A stretch of DNA of 64,000 nt, from NCBI RefSeq assembly GCF_051014685.1, contig NC_135055.1, positions 21,907,501-21,971,500 of the forward strand, given 5' to 3'. Every line of letters begins with the position of its first letter. Within the stretch, counting starts at the first letter, position 1. Positions 51,201 to 60,057 of this stretch are shown one piece after another. Below the pieces are notes generated by a model, which saw only the letters and a list, made by a program, of their open reading frames with translations, had not been told where the DNA came from and did no database searches. The stretch comes from Ptiloglossa arizonensis. Taxonomy: Eukaryota > Arthropoda > Insecta > Hymenoptera > Colletidae. The position numbers and the translations under genes are program-made.

Positions 51201-54200
51201 GAAGGAAAGAATCCTCGGGACTTATGATTTTTAAACGCGGTGATCGTACAATTTCGATTCGAAGTTCGAGGAGAGATGCGTTCGATTCCTCGATCGGTTA
51301 TTCGGGTACGTTCGAGTCTTCGAGGAAGAAAATCGTCTATTTGGATTCCGCTCGTGAATCTCTCCGTTCGATTGTTAACGATAAGTCGTCCACCAGTTCG
51401 GCGAGAGAGTTTCGGACATCGTAGCTTCTGTTGCGCGAGTTCGAGCAGAACCAATATCGTCCACGCGATGACAAATCTCGCTTCGTGGATACTACCTACC
51501 CTCTCCATCCCATCCGGTCCTTCTTCCTCGACTATAGATCACACCATCGAACTTCGCGACCCGCGATAAGTTCTCCGCGTTCTACGAGAACGATGTCCTC
51601 GAGCGAGATCGTGCTGTCCGCTCTTCGAATCGTGGAAAGGGTCGTCGCGATAAATAACCTTCCCTATTTTTTATTCTCTTATCGTGACCGGGAAAACTTT
51701 AACTCGTTTAATTCGAAGAGCTCGTTAACGACCAAACGAGAAACACTCCGTCCGAGTTTCTCGATTCTATTATGGTCGATCTCGTTTGCGTCCAAGACGA
51801 CGCAAATTACCGCGAATTGTTTATTTTCGCGCGAGAATTATCAACAAACGCGCTCTCTACGACACAGATCGACCACAGGGCTCGTTAACGCGATCGGTCC
51901 GAGATTCTCGGTTATTCGACTTTCGGTGAATCTCAGTTCGTGGTCGAGGTTAACAAAATTACCGCAAACTGTTTATTTTCGCGCGAGAATCACCAACAAA
52001 CGCCCTCTCTACGACACAGATCGACCACAGGGCTCGCCAAGGCGATCGGTCCGAGTTTCTCGGTTATTCGACTTTCGGTGGATCTCGGTTCGTGGTCGAG
52101 GTTAACAAAATTACCGCAAACTGTATATTTTCGCGCGATAATTACCAATAAACGCGCTCTGTATGCCATGAGTCGATTACGAGGCTCGTTAACGCGATTG
52201 GTCCGAGTTTCTCGGTTAGTCGACTTTCGGTGGATCTCTGTTCGTCGTCGAGGATAACAAAATTACCGCAAACTGTATATTTTCGCGCGAGAATTACCAA
52301 CAAACGCGCTCTCTACGACACTGGTCGATCACGAGTCTCGTTAACGCGATCGGTCCGAGTTTCTCGGTTATTCGACTTTCGGTGGATCTCGGTCGGTGGC
52401 CGAGGGCAACGAAATTACCGCTTCGTTCGAATCCCTTTGAGTTTATTTTCACGCGGCCCGGAATTACGTGCACATGCAGGGGACAGAAGTTTGCTCTACC
52501 CAGTTTCGAGAGGGGGGATCCGTCAAAATCCCGACGATCTCGAGCTGTGAAATTCGAGCGGGAGGGGGTTGGGCGGTGGCCGCAAAACCGCACCCCCTCC
52601 CCACTCCTCCCCCTCCCTCGTGCTGGCAGTTTCTCTCGAACGTTCAGCCTCGATTTAGTATCCCTACAAATTAATTTCTCCGGCGGTTTGCGAACTATTT
52701 TGCCCACGACCATGGTTCACCCCGTCGAGATATACCCCCTGTTGCATTTTCCATTAATGCGTCGGTGAAGCGACCGTGGAAGCAGGTTCGTAAAGTAGCC
52801 ATGGCCCGTATTTCGTGCGCCGGTTGCACTCGCGTTACCGCCTCGAACGAGGGGGGCCGCTCGACGTTATTACCCCCGTGGATAAAACTACACGGCGATA
52901 AATTTTTTTCTTCTCCGAGCGTTGCGCCGCTGGAGCCTCCGTAAATCACTTTAAACAAGAAACAAAACACAAAAAAAAAGAAAAAAAAAAAACCGTACGT
53001 ATTACCCGGCCGAGATCACCCGAGGACGCTGGAAATTATTCAATACGTAGCACGGAACCGGGGGACGAGTGACGCGAGCGTCGAGCGTCCGAGACGAATC
53101 GCATCGGGGGGAGAAAAGATGTCGTTGAAGAAGTATTCTGCAATCTGGAGTCTCGTATTTTTCTTTTCTTGTACAAAGAACAGTATATTAAAATTTTTGC
53201 ATAGGTTCAATCAAAATTGTAATCTAAGCAGGAAGTTACTTGGTGATGGTACAAAGAGTGAATAAGTCGCGTAATTTTTCTCGTAAGTAGAGAACGAATA
53301 AAAATGATTTCCTAGAATATAGAAAATAGATGTATAGATTATCCTTCGAAATTGTCTGTCATCGGAAGTCTCGTGTTCGAATCTCGCGGTCCTTCCGGTA
53401 TCTGAAATTACTCGGTTACGTTAAAATGTGCATTCTCGCGGAGTGTGCATCGCGAGCCTCGTTTCCAAGCCAATGGCTACCCATCGAGGCGATCTCTAAC
53501 GTGTTTCGTTCGTTCACCAGGCATCAATTCTACTTGCACTCTCGCTTGGAGCTGGTCGAGGGCAGACTGAAGGTTTCGGACTGGAGTTCCGTTGCGCAAC
53601 TGGTCGCCCTGATAGCGCAGGCCGATGGCGGTGATTACGATGTCCTGTCGCCGCCCCATGCACTCTATTCCCAGTGCTGTCAGATACAGACTACGGAGCC
53701 ATACGAACCGAAACCCACGGATTTTCTGCACCGGATAGTTCAGCAACACAAGGAAATCAAGGTTCGTCGTTATTTATGCGCCTATTCGATCCGTGAGAGA
53801 ATTACTACTTTTCATAATGAATGGACAAAATGCTCACCTTTGGTACCCGACGAAAGATAAACTCGTTACGCAGAGTGTCCGAACTGGAGAACAATTTTAT
53901 CCCAAAAGTTTCTTTCATTTTTCCAAGATCGTTGATATTTTCCAAGACGATCTTCTTTATTGACGAGACACTCCGTAGTGCAATATATCTTTCGTCCGAG
54001 GTACTTTCTTCCAAGTCCCCGAATAGTATTCGAAATCATTGAATAATTGTTCGTCTTCCAGGGCATGAAGACCTCGACCGCCGAGTATTGGCTGCTGAAG
54101 GAGATATCCAATCTGGACACATTCGGACAGGAGATGTTTCACAGTAAATTCGGGTACAACGGTGTATCCATGATCGGTGTGGGTCCTCACGGGATCACGG

Positions 54201-56200
54201 TTTATCGCAGCCAGGACGAGGATACGCAGAAGTACGTACTCGGCCCGATGCCGGGGAATTAGTCGTTGGCATCGAAAAGAGACGAGAGGCGACCCGGAAT
54301 CTCCACCGACTATCGACCCGTAGTCGGGACAACGTTCATCGTGGCGCGAATCTCGCGAGTCTTCGAGCACCCACGGGGATCTTGTTCCGTCTTCTTACGA
54401 AACAGTGGCCGATAAGCGAAATAATATTTCACTCGGAGTAGTCGTTCTGGACGTTCGCGCCACTACGGACATTTTCGAACGAAATCTCTCCGGAAGCTGA
54501 GAGGACGCATCGAGATCCTAGCGGATACGATCGTTTTTTTTTTTTTTTTGAAATTTCCTACGCCCCTTTCTAACAATTTTACGCTTCGTTGAAACGTTAA
54601 TCGCGAACCGAGGCAATCACCCAACGTTAACGATACATTACCCTTCAATTTTAATTCTTTTCCAGCATACCGTACACGGCGATACAGAGCGCGACGTCAC
54701 AGCGTCGCATGTTTCATTTGGTCTACCTGTCCCTCGATGGCGAGGAGACTTCGTTGAACTTCAAATTGGACTCGAGTCAATCGGCCAGCGGACTCTACCG
54801 AGCGATCACCGAGAAGCACGCGTTTTACAGCTGCGAGACGGTCAGGAGCGCGGTCACCGCGCAATTTATACGGGATTTGAAGGTACCGCGGCGCAAACGG
54901 AGACGGTGGACCGTAATAGTAATTCCAGCGGCGCGATAATCGTTGTAAGGTACACGGGTTTGTGACACAGCCTCTGTCCGCTGCTTCGTTAGAACGATCG
55001 TTAAGTTTATCGTAAGAGCGACGTAACGCAACACCGCGTGCAACCACGATGAAAAATATTGTACACCGTCGAGGCACAGAGTTTTTCAAACATCGAATTT
55101 CCAGCGGACAAAGCTCCCGTAGCGATCTAATGTTCGTAGAAACATCTTGTCTGGATAGACACGGACCTAAATATCGTTTCGGAGTTAAGAGACTTTAGTC
55201 GTCTACCTGCGACTTGTTGAACAAGTTACTCTCTTCGTTTTTCTATTCTTTGGATGGTACTTTGACGATAAACGTGTCTCTCGACTCCGAATACGACAAT
55301 ATTCGGATCTATATTTGATCTCGATACGTTGGATTCTCTGTCGAAAATTTTGAGAAAAAGTTCTAGTTTCCACCTTGGAACGGTACCGTAATCGATTAAG
55401 GTTAGAACAGTCATCGAGGTAAACGATCGAACGACCCTAGTACCGTCCTCTCGTCTGTACAATTACGTCCTCCTTCCCGTTAATCTCACGAGAGACTCGC
55501 GGAACGTTTGTATCGCACTGACTCGGATGCTCTGGTTCCCCTCTCCAGGGCACCATAATCTCGATCTTCAACGAGGACTCGACGCTGGGGAAGAAGTACG
55601 TGTTCGATATCCGCAGAACGTGCCGGGAGGTGTACGACAACGCACGGCGTGCATTGTACTGCGAGGCGACCACCGTCGGCCTGCCCGAGGAGAACGAAAT
55701 TTTGGAGACACACGGTTGCGCCGGTGACTGCGAGGATCCCAAGTGCAAGGTATTCCGTGACGTGCCGCACGTCCGTTAATTTCTTTCCGGTAACGAATCA
55801 AGTACGGGGGGAAGCAGTCCGGGTCGAGAGTGGACGTAACGACTGTTCGAGATTGTTCAACTTTCAGGAATCTCGGGAATGTCTCGCAAGATTATTGGAC
55901 GCGATGCTCTGCCGCATTTGCATGGATCGTAGCCTGGACACCGCCTTGTTCCCTTGCGGGCACGCGGTGACCTGCTTGGACTGCGCTCGACGCTGCGAGC
56001 GTTGCCCGCTCTGTCGCGCGGACATCGACCACTGTCGAACGATCTACCTACCGATCGAGCTGACCCACGTCGACAAGCACAACGCGAAATCGATCACGGA
56101 GACGATCGGTGGTCCACCCGTATACGGCGAGACGTCCAACGACGAGATCCAAAAGAGGAGCCTGGTTACCGAAACACCGGTAAACGTTAACGATATTTGA
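36089..56200 (+). CDS. MYLIP: MYLIP/IDOL (Dnr1) FERM-RING E3 ubiquitin ligase, six exons, 5' end missing
   Basis: The spliced coding sequence joins 36089-36285, 53521-53761, 54062-54231, 54666-54882, 55549-55749 and 55868-56200. All junctions are GT-AG and frame-consistent, giving 452 residues plus a stop. The order is FERM F1 remainder, F2, F3, a Cys-rich linker and a C-terminal C3HC4 RING, as in vertebrate MYLIP (about 445 residues). Family knowledge: MYLIP/IDOL ubiquitinates lipoprotein receptors at the plasma membrane with UBE2D-type E2 enzymes; Drosophila Dnr1 restrains the caspases Dronc and Dredd and thereby apoptosis and IMD immune signalling. The first exon (about 29 residues, start of F1) should end just before 36089 in phase 0. 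I could not find it, so the intron before it may exceed 36 kb or the exon may lie outside the window. Intron sizes are 17235, 300, 434, 666 and 118 bp. Identity is near certain; the insect substrate is inferred. Confidence 0.95.
36790..37700. repeat. ~150-bp tandem array with one inverted member
   Basis: Direct units are marked by GCATTTTT, then CGAAAACGAA, then CCTCYGATGCAATTTT, at about 37084, 37237, 37379 and 37543 (spacing 142-164). They are followed by a CCCC-ATTT-TGCCACGAATT-like block and CCACGGTGTG. The unit at about 36800-37020 runs the other way: it reads GAAATTGCATCGGAGG, then CTTTTCGAGAAAAG and TGCATTC on the + strand. Confidence 0.85.
37958..37997. repeat. (TTCG)n microsatellite
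   Basis: About ten tetranucleotide units with one TTGG interruption. Confidence 0.95.
38840..39364. repeat. 30-bp minisatellite with 90-bp higher-order pattern
   Basis: The word GTGACTTCTC or a variant recurs at exact 30-bp steps from 38934 to 39354 (15 units), with looser units before 38934. Unit types (GTCGGTT..., ACCRTTT..., GTCGTTC...) repeat in threes over 39194-39364 and also at 39044-39133. Since 30 is a multiple of three, both strands stay open (38894-39238 +, 38870-39265 -), giving ten-residue peptide repeats that I regard as by-products. Confidence 0.95.
39365..44533. other. Intronic stretch, no gene seen
   Basis: (CTCG)n at 42143-42166 is the only clear repeat. A short block at about 40020-40150 is less repetitive and rich in possible factor sites. 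Open frames of 120-195 codons at 41.3-42.8 kb overlap on opposite strands and have no motif. Confidence 0.5.
44534..44824 (-). repeat. Dispersed repeat, copy B (inverted relative to copy A)
   Basis: Reverse-complement partner of 3211-3533, 41 kb away and inside MYLIP intron 2. It has an extra ~18 bp next to GATGTC that looks like a short internal duplication. Both copies keep a similar short frame ([12 protein letters not shown]), which may only reflect their recent common origin. Confidence 0.85.
44825..46970. other. Intronic stretch, no gene seen
   Basis: (CA)n at 45690-45705 is the only clear repeat. Open frames are short and overlap on both strands. Confidence 0.5.
46971..47495. repeat. 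Direct duplication, 257-bp unit, two copies
   Basis: Both copies start ACACTGTGAAAT (46971 and 47228). They share CCAAAAACCTACATAGAAT, GGAGTAATAGTCACAGATAC, CTACGAAGTGACAC, CATACATCGT and CCGAACGAAACGTGTATAA. Copy 2 carries an insertion rich in GTACACACGTGCAC near 47355-47380. Confidence 0.95.
48490..48870. repeat. Tandem repeat, three diverged copies
   Basis: AACGTTRRYATTAGC followed by GTTCCRCGGATTATCGATCG-like sequence recurs at about 48500, 48617 and 48757 (spacing about 117-140), each followed by a purine-rich AAAGAAAAAG-type tail. Confidence 0.75.
48871..51680. other. Intronic stretch, no gene seen
   Basis: A pyrimidine-rich run (TCTCTC) lies near 48990-49020. The 121-codon frame at 49389-49754 has a protein-like composition but no flanking splice sites or motif that I can identify. 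Confidence 0.5.
51690..52440. repeat. 152-bp tandem array
   Basis: The AAATTACCGC block starts at 51804, 51956, 52108, 52260 and 52412, exactly 152 bp apart each time. Each unit continues with TTTATTTTCGCGCGAGAAT, CCAACAAACGC, GACCACAGGGCTCG, CGATCGGTCCGAGTTTCTCG, TTCGACTTTCGGTG and TCGTGGTCGAGG. A degraded unit precedes the array from about 51690. Confidence 0.97.
52441..53520. other. Intronic stretch before MYLIP exon 3
   Basis: A C-rich patch is at about 52590-52620 and an A-tract at about 52970-52991. GTGTTCGAATCTC at 53372 resembles a tRNA B box but no tRNA fold surrounds it. Confidence 0.5.
53521..53761 (+). CDS. MYLIP: MYLIP coding exon 3 (FERM F2)
   Basis: The acceptor CACCAG ends at 53520 and the donor GT starts at 53762. 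The first base completes the split Arg codon, giving the conserved run [10 protein letters not shown] across a 17-kb intron. It codes for 80 further residues, the helical F2 lobe, including [16 protein letters not shown] and, near the end, [13 protein letters not shown]. In human MYLIP the same place reads LSALLAQTKFGDY and IVAKHKEL, so position and length agree well. Confidence 0.95.
54062..54231 (+). CDS. MYLIP: MYLIP coding exon 4 (end of F2, start of F3)
   Basis: The acceptor TTCCAG ends at 54061 and the donor GTACGT starts at 54232. It starts in phase 0 with Gly-Met-Lys and ends two bases into an Asn codon. The segment [18 protein letters not shown] closes F2, and [15 protein letters not shown] opens the PH-like F3 lobe, matching the LLIGVGPEGISI block of vertebrate MYLIP. 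Confidence 0.95.
54490..54575 (+). repeat. Short repeat shared with the MYLIP 3' UTR (copy 1, intron 4)
   Basis: Between coding exons 4 and 5: GAGGACGCATCGAGATCC, TAGCGGATACGATCGTT, a T-tract and GAAATTTCCTACGCCCCTTTC. The same order of words occurs at 56262-56372. Confidence 0.85.
54666..54882 (+). CDS. MYLIP: MYLIP coding exon 5 (FERM F3)
   Basis: The acceptor TTCCAG ends at 54665 and the donor GTACCG starts at 54883. The first base completes the split Asn codon. The 72 residues carry most of F3, including [18 protein letters not shown] and [11 protein letters not shown], which are nearly the same as vertebrate MYLIP. This part of F3 is the surface that contacts receptor tails in the vertebrate enzyme (family knowledge). 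Confidence 0.95.
55549..55749 (+). CDS. MYLIP: MYLIP coding exon 6 (end of F3, Cys-rich linker)
   Basis: The acceptor CTCCAG ends at 55548 and the donor GTATTC starts at 55750. The exon is exactly 67 codons, phase 0 at both ends. [20 protein letters not shown] matches the [20 protein letters not shown] block of vertebrates. The last part contains Cys332, Cys336 and Cys341 (numbered from the first residue at 36089), at the place of the vertebrate Cys triad reported to bind iron and tune autoubiquitination. Confidence 0.95.
55868..56200 (+). CDS. MYLIP: MYLIP terminal coding exon (RING finger)
   Basis: The acceptor TTTCAG ends at 55867 and the stop TGA is at 56198-56200. It codes for 110 residues: a short helix, then a complete C3HC4 RING with Cys357, Cys360, Cys372, His374, Cys378, Cys381, Cys388 and Cys391. 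The conserved RTIYLPIEL tail strand follows. About 40 further residues of polar tail extend past the usual vertebrate C terminus. All eight metal ligands are present, so the ligase should be active. Confidence 0.96.
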   Translation, partial: ESRECLARLLDAMLCRICMDRSLDTALFPCGHAVTCLDCARRCERCPLCRADIDHCRTIYLPIELTHVDKHNAKSITETIGGPPVYGETSNDEIQKRSLVTETPVNVNDI

Positions 56201-59200
56201 GTACACCGCGTCAAGAGGTTCGGCGCGTTGCAACGGTTCCTCAGGCTCTTCACTTGTCGAGCGGAGAGAACGCATTGAGATCCTAGCGGACTCGATCGTT
56301 CTTTTTGTAAAAGAAAAAAAAGAAAAAAAATTATTTTTTTTTTTTCTTTTGTGGAAATTTCCTACGCCCCTTTCGTCACCGAACGCGGGAATGAATCGTT
56401 TCGATTGAAATTTGCGGATGAACAATTGTCGACTAAGAGTCATCGAGTATGGATGAAAGTTCTCTTTTTCTTTCTTTTTTTTTTTTTTTCTTTTTATTGT
56501 AAATTTCACGGTGTTTCTCGTCTACGCGAGAACCGACAAAGAGATTTAAAGGAAGTAACGTCGATTCGATCTCGACCCATCTATTTATAACGCGATATCG
56601 CGAATAATAACGATTGTTGTCGCCCCTCGCTTCTCGATTCGGATAATAACAATGGTGTCGCGCGACCTATCGAGCGACCGAAAAGTGCTATTAGCGGCAT
56701 TGATCTCCGATAACAGTGCTGCCGTTATGTCGAGAGAAAGAGAGAGAGAGAGAGAGAGATATAAATATATACATAGAGAGAGAAAAAATGAATGAAAAAA
56801 AAAACAAACAAACGAAAGAGTAGTGTATAATTTAGATCAATGCAAGAATATTCGACGCGTCGTGTACAGATTTTTATTCTTATCGACAATCGGACCAATA
56901 TGTTCTTTTTTTATTTAATTGTTGATTATGATACTTCTCGTTACATTTTGTTCCTCTTAGATAGATTGTTCGCTTTTTCCTTTTTTGTATTCTTCTTCCT
57001 CCTTTTATGTATCGACTTTCATTTAGATATGGTCTCAGGGCACTCGGGTGAAGAGTTTTATCGTAACCAGTGACCCTTCATATTTTTAATATAATACACG
57101 TTATTCATTACGCATATGCAGAATCGTTTACAAAACGACTGCTATGACCGGCCTCATCGTAAAGGACGTTTCATTTGATGCGAACGCGAATCTCGAACGA
57201 CCGTCGCCCGTATTAAATCGTTCGTTTATCGCGATGCTTCGTTTATTGGAATGCCGTGACGCTCGTATAGTTCCGTTTCGCGTACGGATATGTGTAGATG
57301 ATTGCTCGATAATCGAGGAAATTCGTCTCGCGGGATCGTTAATTAACGCGTTACGTATTATTTATCCCCCGGTTGAGACGTCCTATACGAAAGAGGAATC
57401 CTTGTTACAGTAATATCTGTTTATATGTACATAAGACACGAGATAACCCGCGGTTAGGGTCGAGCGAGTAAAAGTCATGAGTTCACCAAATGTCAAATCT
57501 GATTTAACAAGCTCAGCACGTATGCCATCTTTTAAGTAAGTCATAATAAAAGAAATACACATTAATTGATGCGCGCTACGCGCATAAAAGATAATATTTA
57601 CCAAGGGAGCGTGAAAGAAGGCTGATGGTTTCCGAAACGAAAGAAAAGAGGATGCGCACGGACTTCGACCGTACGAAGAAGCGTGCAAATATTTACGTAT
57701 TATTTATTTTATTCTTCTCGCGTGACGTATCATCCTTCTTTCTTTTTTTCCACGGTCGTCAAACGCTTTTATCGTTACCATCGTCGAGAGTGAGCGTCGA
57801 GTTAGTTCAAACACCTATATGTAGCATTTTATGAATCTTGCATGCGTGTTGTAAGGGAGAATGAGAAACAAGGAAATCATTGTAGTCATTCATCAATGCA
57901 AAGCAGACCTAGTTTATAGTTATTTATAAGAAAAAGGATAATAGCGTTTCTACGTGCTACTACGTTTAATGACAATTGCTGTCAACACAGTCCCTCGTTA
58001 AGTCAGCGTGTAGCGTAATCCCTTTTTCCTGACACGTGTTTAGCGCTTTACAAATCTATTAATCCACACCCTTTAGTTCCCTTTAGTATTTTTATATCCT
58101 ACCGGTTAAGAAAATCGTGATTACGCTGCTTCTACGAATCAAATATCGATTTCAGTGATTCCGTAGTTGTAAATGCAGCGACGAATTGTTGTACGTACTT
58201 GCAACAACGTTAAATTCGAAGCCAGAGAAAGGTGGTATTGTTCGCGATCACGGGCCGATTAACCGAAGCAGAAACGAAAAATGGAAATTTTAATGGGAAA
58301 TAAGAATATTTTCTCCAGGTTTTCATAACCGAGCAACTGGTATCCATCGATGGGGGTTGTCGAAGGTTCGTTTCTCGAAGCGAGCTCTCCGAAAGCAGAG
58401 TTATGTAAATTGTAATGGTCTGCGGTCTTGTGGAAAACAAAAATTTGTACCACCGCTATGCGTTTATTCGATATATGTAAAGTTAATAATAACGACAACA
58501 ACAATAACGCCGTTATAATAAAGATAACAATTTTCGCGATCGACTCTCTGTATAAAAAAAAAAAAAAAAAAAACGTACCCGAAGAAATTCGAAATCATCG
58601 TAGCTGTTAGATCTATATGGTGTAGAGACGAAAGATATCGGAGAGAATGGATTTCTAAGAATTATCATTTGCAAAGAGTATTTTTAAAGTATTTCCAATT
58701 ATTTTTTAGTATTATATCAGAATTCCACTTGAACAGTGGTATATACATATGAAAACGACACAATCTATACAAATTAATTTTTAGCATTATAAAGGTACAA
58801 TGTCCCAACCTGTTGATTAAATACCATGAAACATTGATCGTTGTTTCTATTCCACCACTGCCCCGTGCTTGGTACCCATTCCTTGATTCGTTGTTACGCG
58901 AATAAAAGAGTCGAGGTCAACGTCGTTCGCGGAAAATACGTGTACAAATGGGCGTGAAACCATCCACAAATATCTCACGACCATTTCAATTATATTGATT
59001 ACACGAAAATCAGCTTCGTATCGCTATGCACAAAATGCTTGCTTTGACCTTTGTTGACGACGATTACTTTCGTCAAACATTTTAAAGACTGCATGCATTT
59101 AACGGAAACTCGAATCGATACATTTTCTTGCATATTGTTTTAGTTCTTCCCAAAGTTACTTTTCGTTTCGATAATTACAATGCACGTGATTGTTTATAAA

Positions 59201-59600
59201 TAAAACGATGGACGGTAAATTTGACCGAACGGTCGATAGGAAAGAAAGATCGATTTTAAAACGATCTTGTTACGATAGAAGATAGGTAACGTTGTCGAAG
59301 AACCACACCGCAGTCCACTTTCGTCTAACTACTTCAAAAAAATGTAAGTAAATCGGGGGGATAAACCAACGAGTCGATTGGTTGCTTCGATACACGATAA
59401 AACTTTTCAAATTTTTGAAACCCGAGTCTCGTATCGGATCTCGTTGACCGTCTTCGTACCTGTCGCAATCACCGAAGTGATTCGGATAAATCGTTCGCGT
59501 TGAATTCGACAGACATTAAACGTTGCGAAACAATTATAAAATTGATACGGGCACGAACGAAAAAATTTCAAATCTCGCGCCGGAATATTCTTAGCGGCAG
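56201..59600 (+). other. MYLIP 3' UTR and intergenic gap
   Basis: AT-rich, A/T-tract-rich sequence after the MYLIP stop. Possible poly(A) signals AATAAA lie at 57545-57550, 58517-58522, 58901-58906 and 59199-59204; which one is used cannot be told from sequence. An (AG)n run is at 56731-56759 and an A-tract at about 58553-58573. An 89-codon open frame at 57144-57413 resembles nothing I recognise and is probably chance. Confidence 0.6.
56262..56372 (+). repeat. Short repeat shared with MYLIP intron 4 (copy 2, 3' UTR)
   Basis: Lies about 60 bp after the stop: GAGAACGCATTGAGATCC, TAGCGGACTCGATCGTT, a longer A/T-rich middle, then GAAATTTCCTACGCCCCTTTC. Confidence 0.85.
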
Positions 59601-59745
59601 TTCGGTTGGAAGTTGCGTACTCGCGCATGCGTTCTAGAATCTGATTGGTTAACACGGCGGCACTGTCATATGACGAAGCTGCGTGGCATCATGGGAAGCG
59701 GATCGCAATTTTGCAACATGGCGGTGAATTGAGCCAAAGTCGCGG
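59600..59745 (+). promoter_or_regulatory. Promoter-like site cluster upstream of the paired-CxxC gene
   Basis: Within about 110 bp there is GCGCATGCGT at 59623-59632 (NRF1/Erect wing type palindrome), a CCAAT-type ATTGGTTA near 59644, and CAACATGGCGG ending at 59724 (YY1/Pho type). Such clusters mark broad housekeeping promoters in animals. The next gene on the + strand begins coding at 61456, and a consensus donor GTGAGT at 60058 would end a non-coding first exon. The assignment is an inference. Confidence 0.45.
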
Positions 59746-60057
59746 TGCTGTGCCATCAGAAAATGTATTTTTCATAGTCGCGCGACCTCTTTTGTTATAC
59801 TTTTCATGCATGCGACAGTGTGATACGGATTCGGGACGCTTTAGACGGTGCACGGTACATGTAAATATGAATGTGTCGAGGCGCAACATTATTTCGAAGG
59901 TGACACCCCGCAACTCGGTGTGGTGTTCGAGTACGTATGGCAGAGACTAGAATTCGAGATAAGGAAGCTCTGCTTCGCCCGAGTATTACGTACAGTCGAC
60001 CAAAATTACCACCACGAAGTAGCGATGCGGTGGTTACCCCTCCCGAACTGTGAAAAC
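59725..60057 (+). other. Possible non-coding first exon of the paired-CxxC gene
   Basis: Lies just after the promoter-like cluster and ends at a strong donor (AAAAC followed by GTGAGT at 60058). A matching acceptor TTTCAG ends at 61346, 110 bp before the start codon. Joining the two gives stops before the main ATG in the frame I tested, so it would be 5' UTR. The start coordinate is only approximate. Confidence 0.3.

Larger units (their letters stand above)
36286..53520 (+). other. MYLIP intron 2 (17.2 kb)
   Basis: Bounded by donor GTAAG at 36286 and acceptor CACCAG ending at 53520. No further exon is needed, because the protein reads straight across the junction. It carries six repeat arrays or duplications, described separately. 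The parts in between (about 37.7-38.8, 39.4-44.5, 44.8-47.0, 47.5-48.5, 48.9-51.7 and 52.5-53.5 kb) are CpG-rich unique-looking DNA with only short microsatellites and no credible exon on either strand. Confidence 0.85.

Noticed and set aside
53360..53395. B-box-like GTGTTCGAATCTC suggesting a tRNA or SINE
   Set aside because: No A box at the right distance upstream and no cloverleaf pairing.
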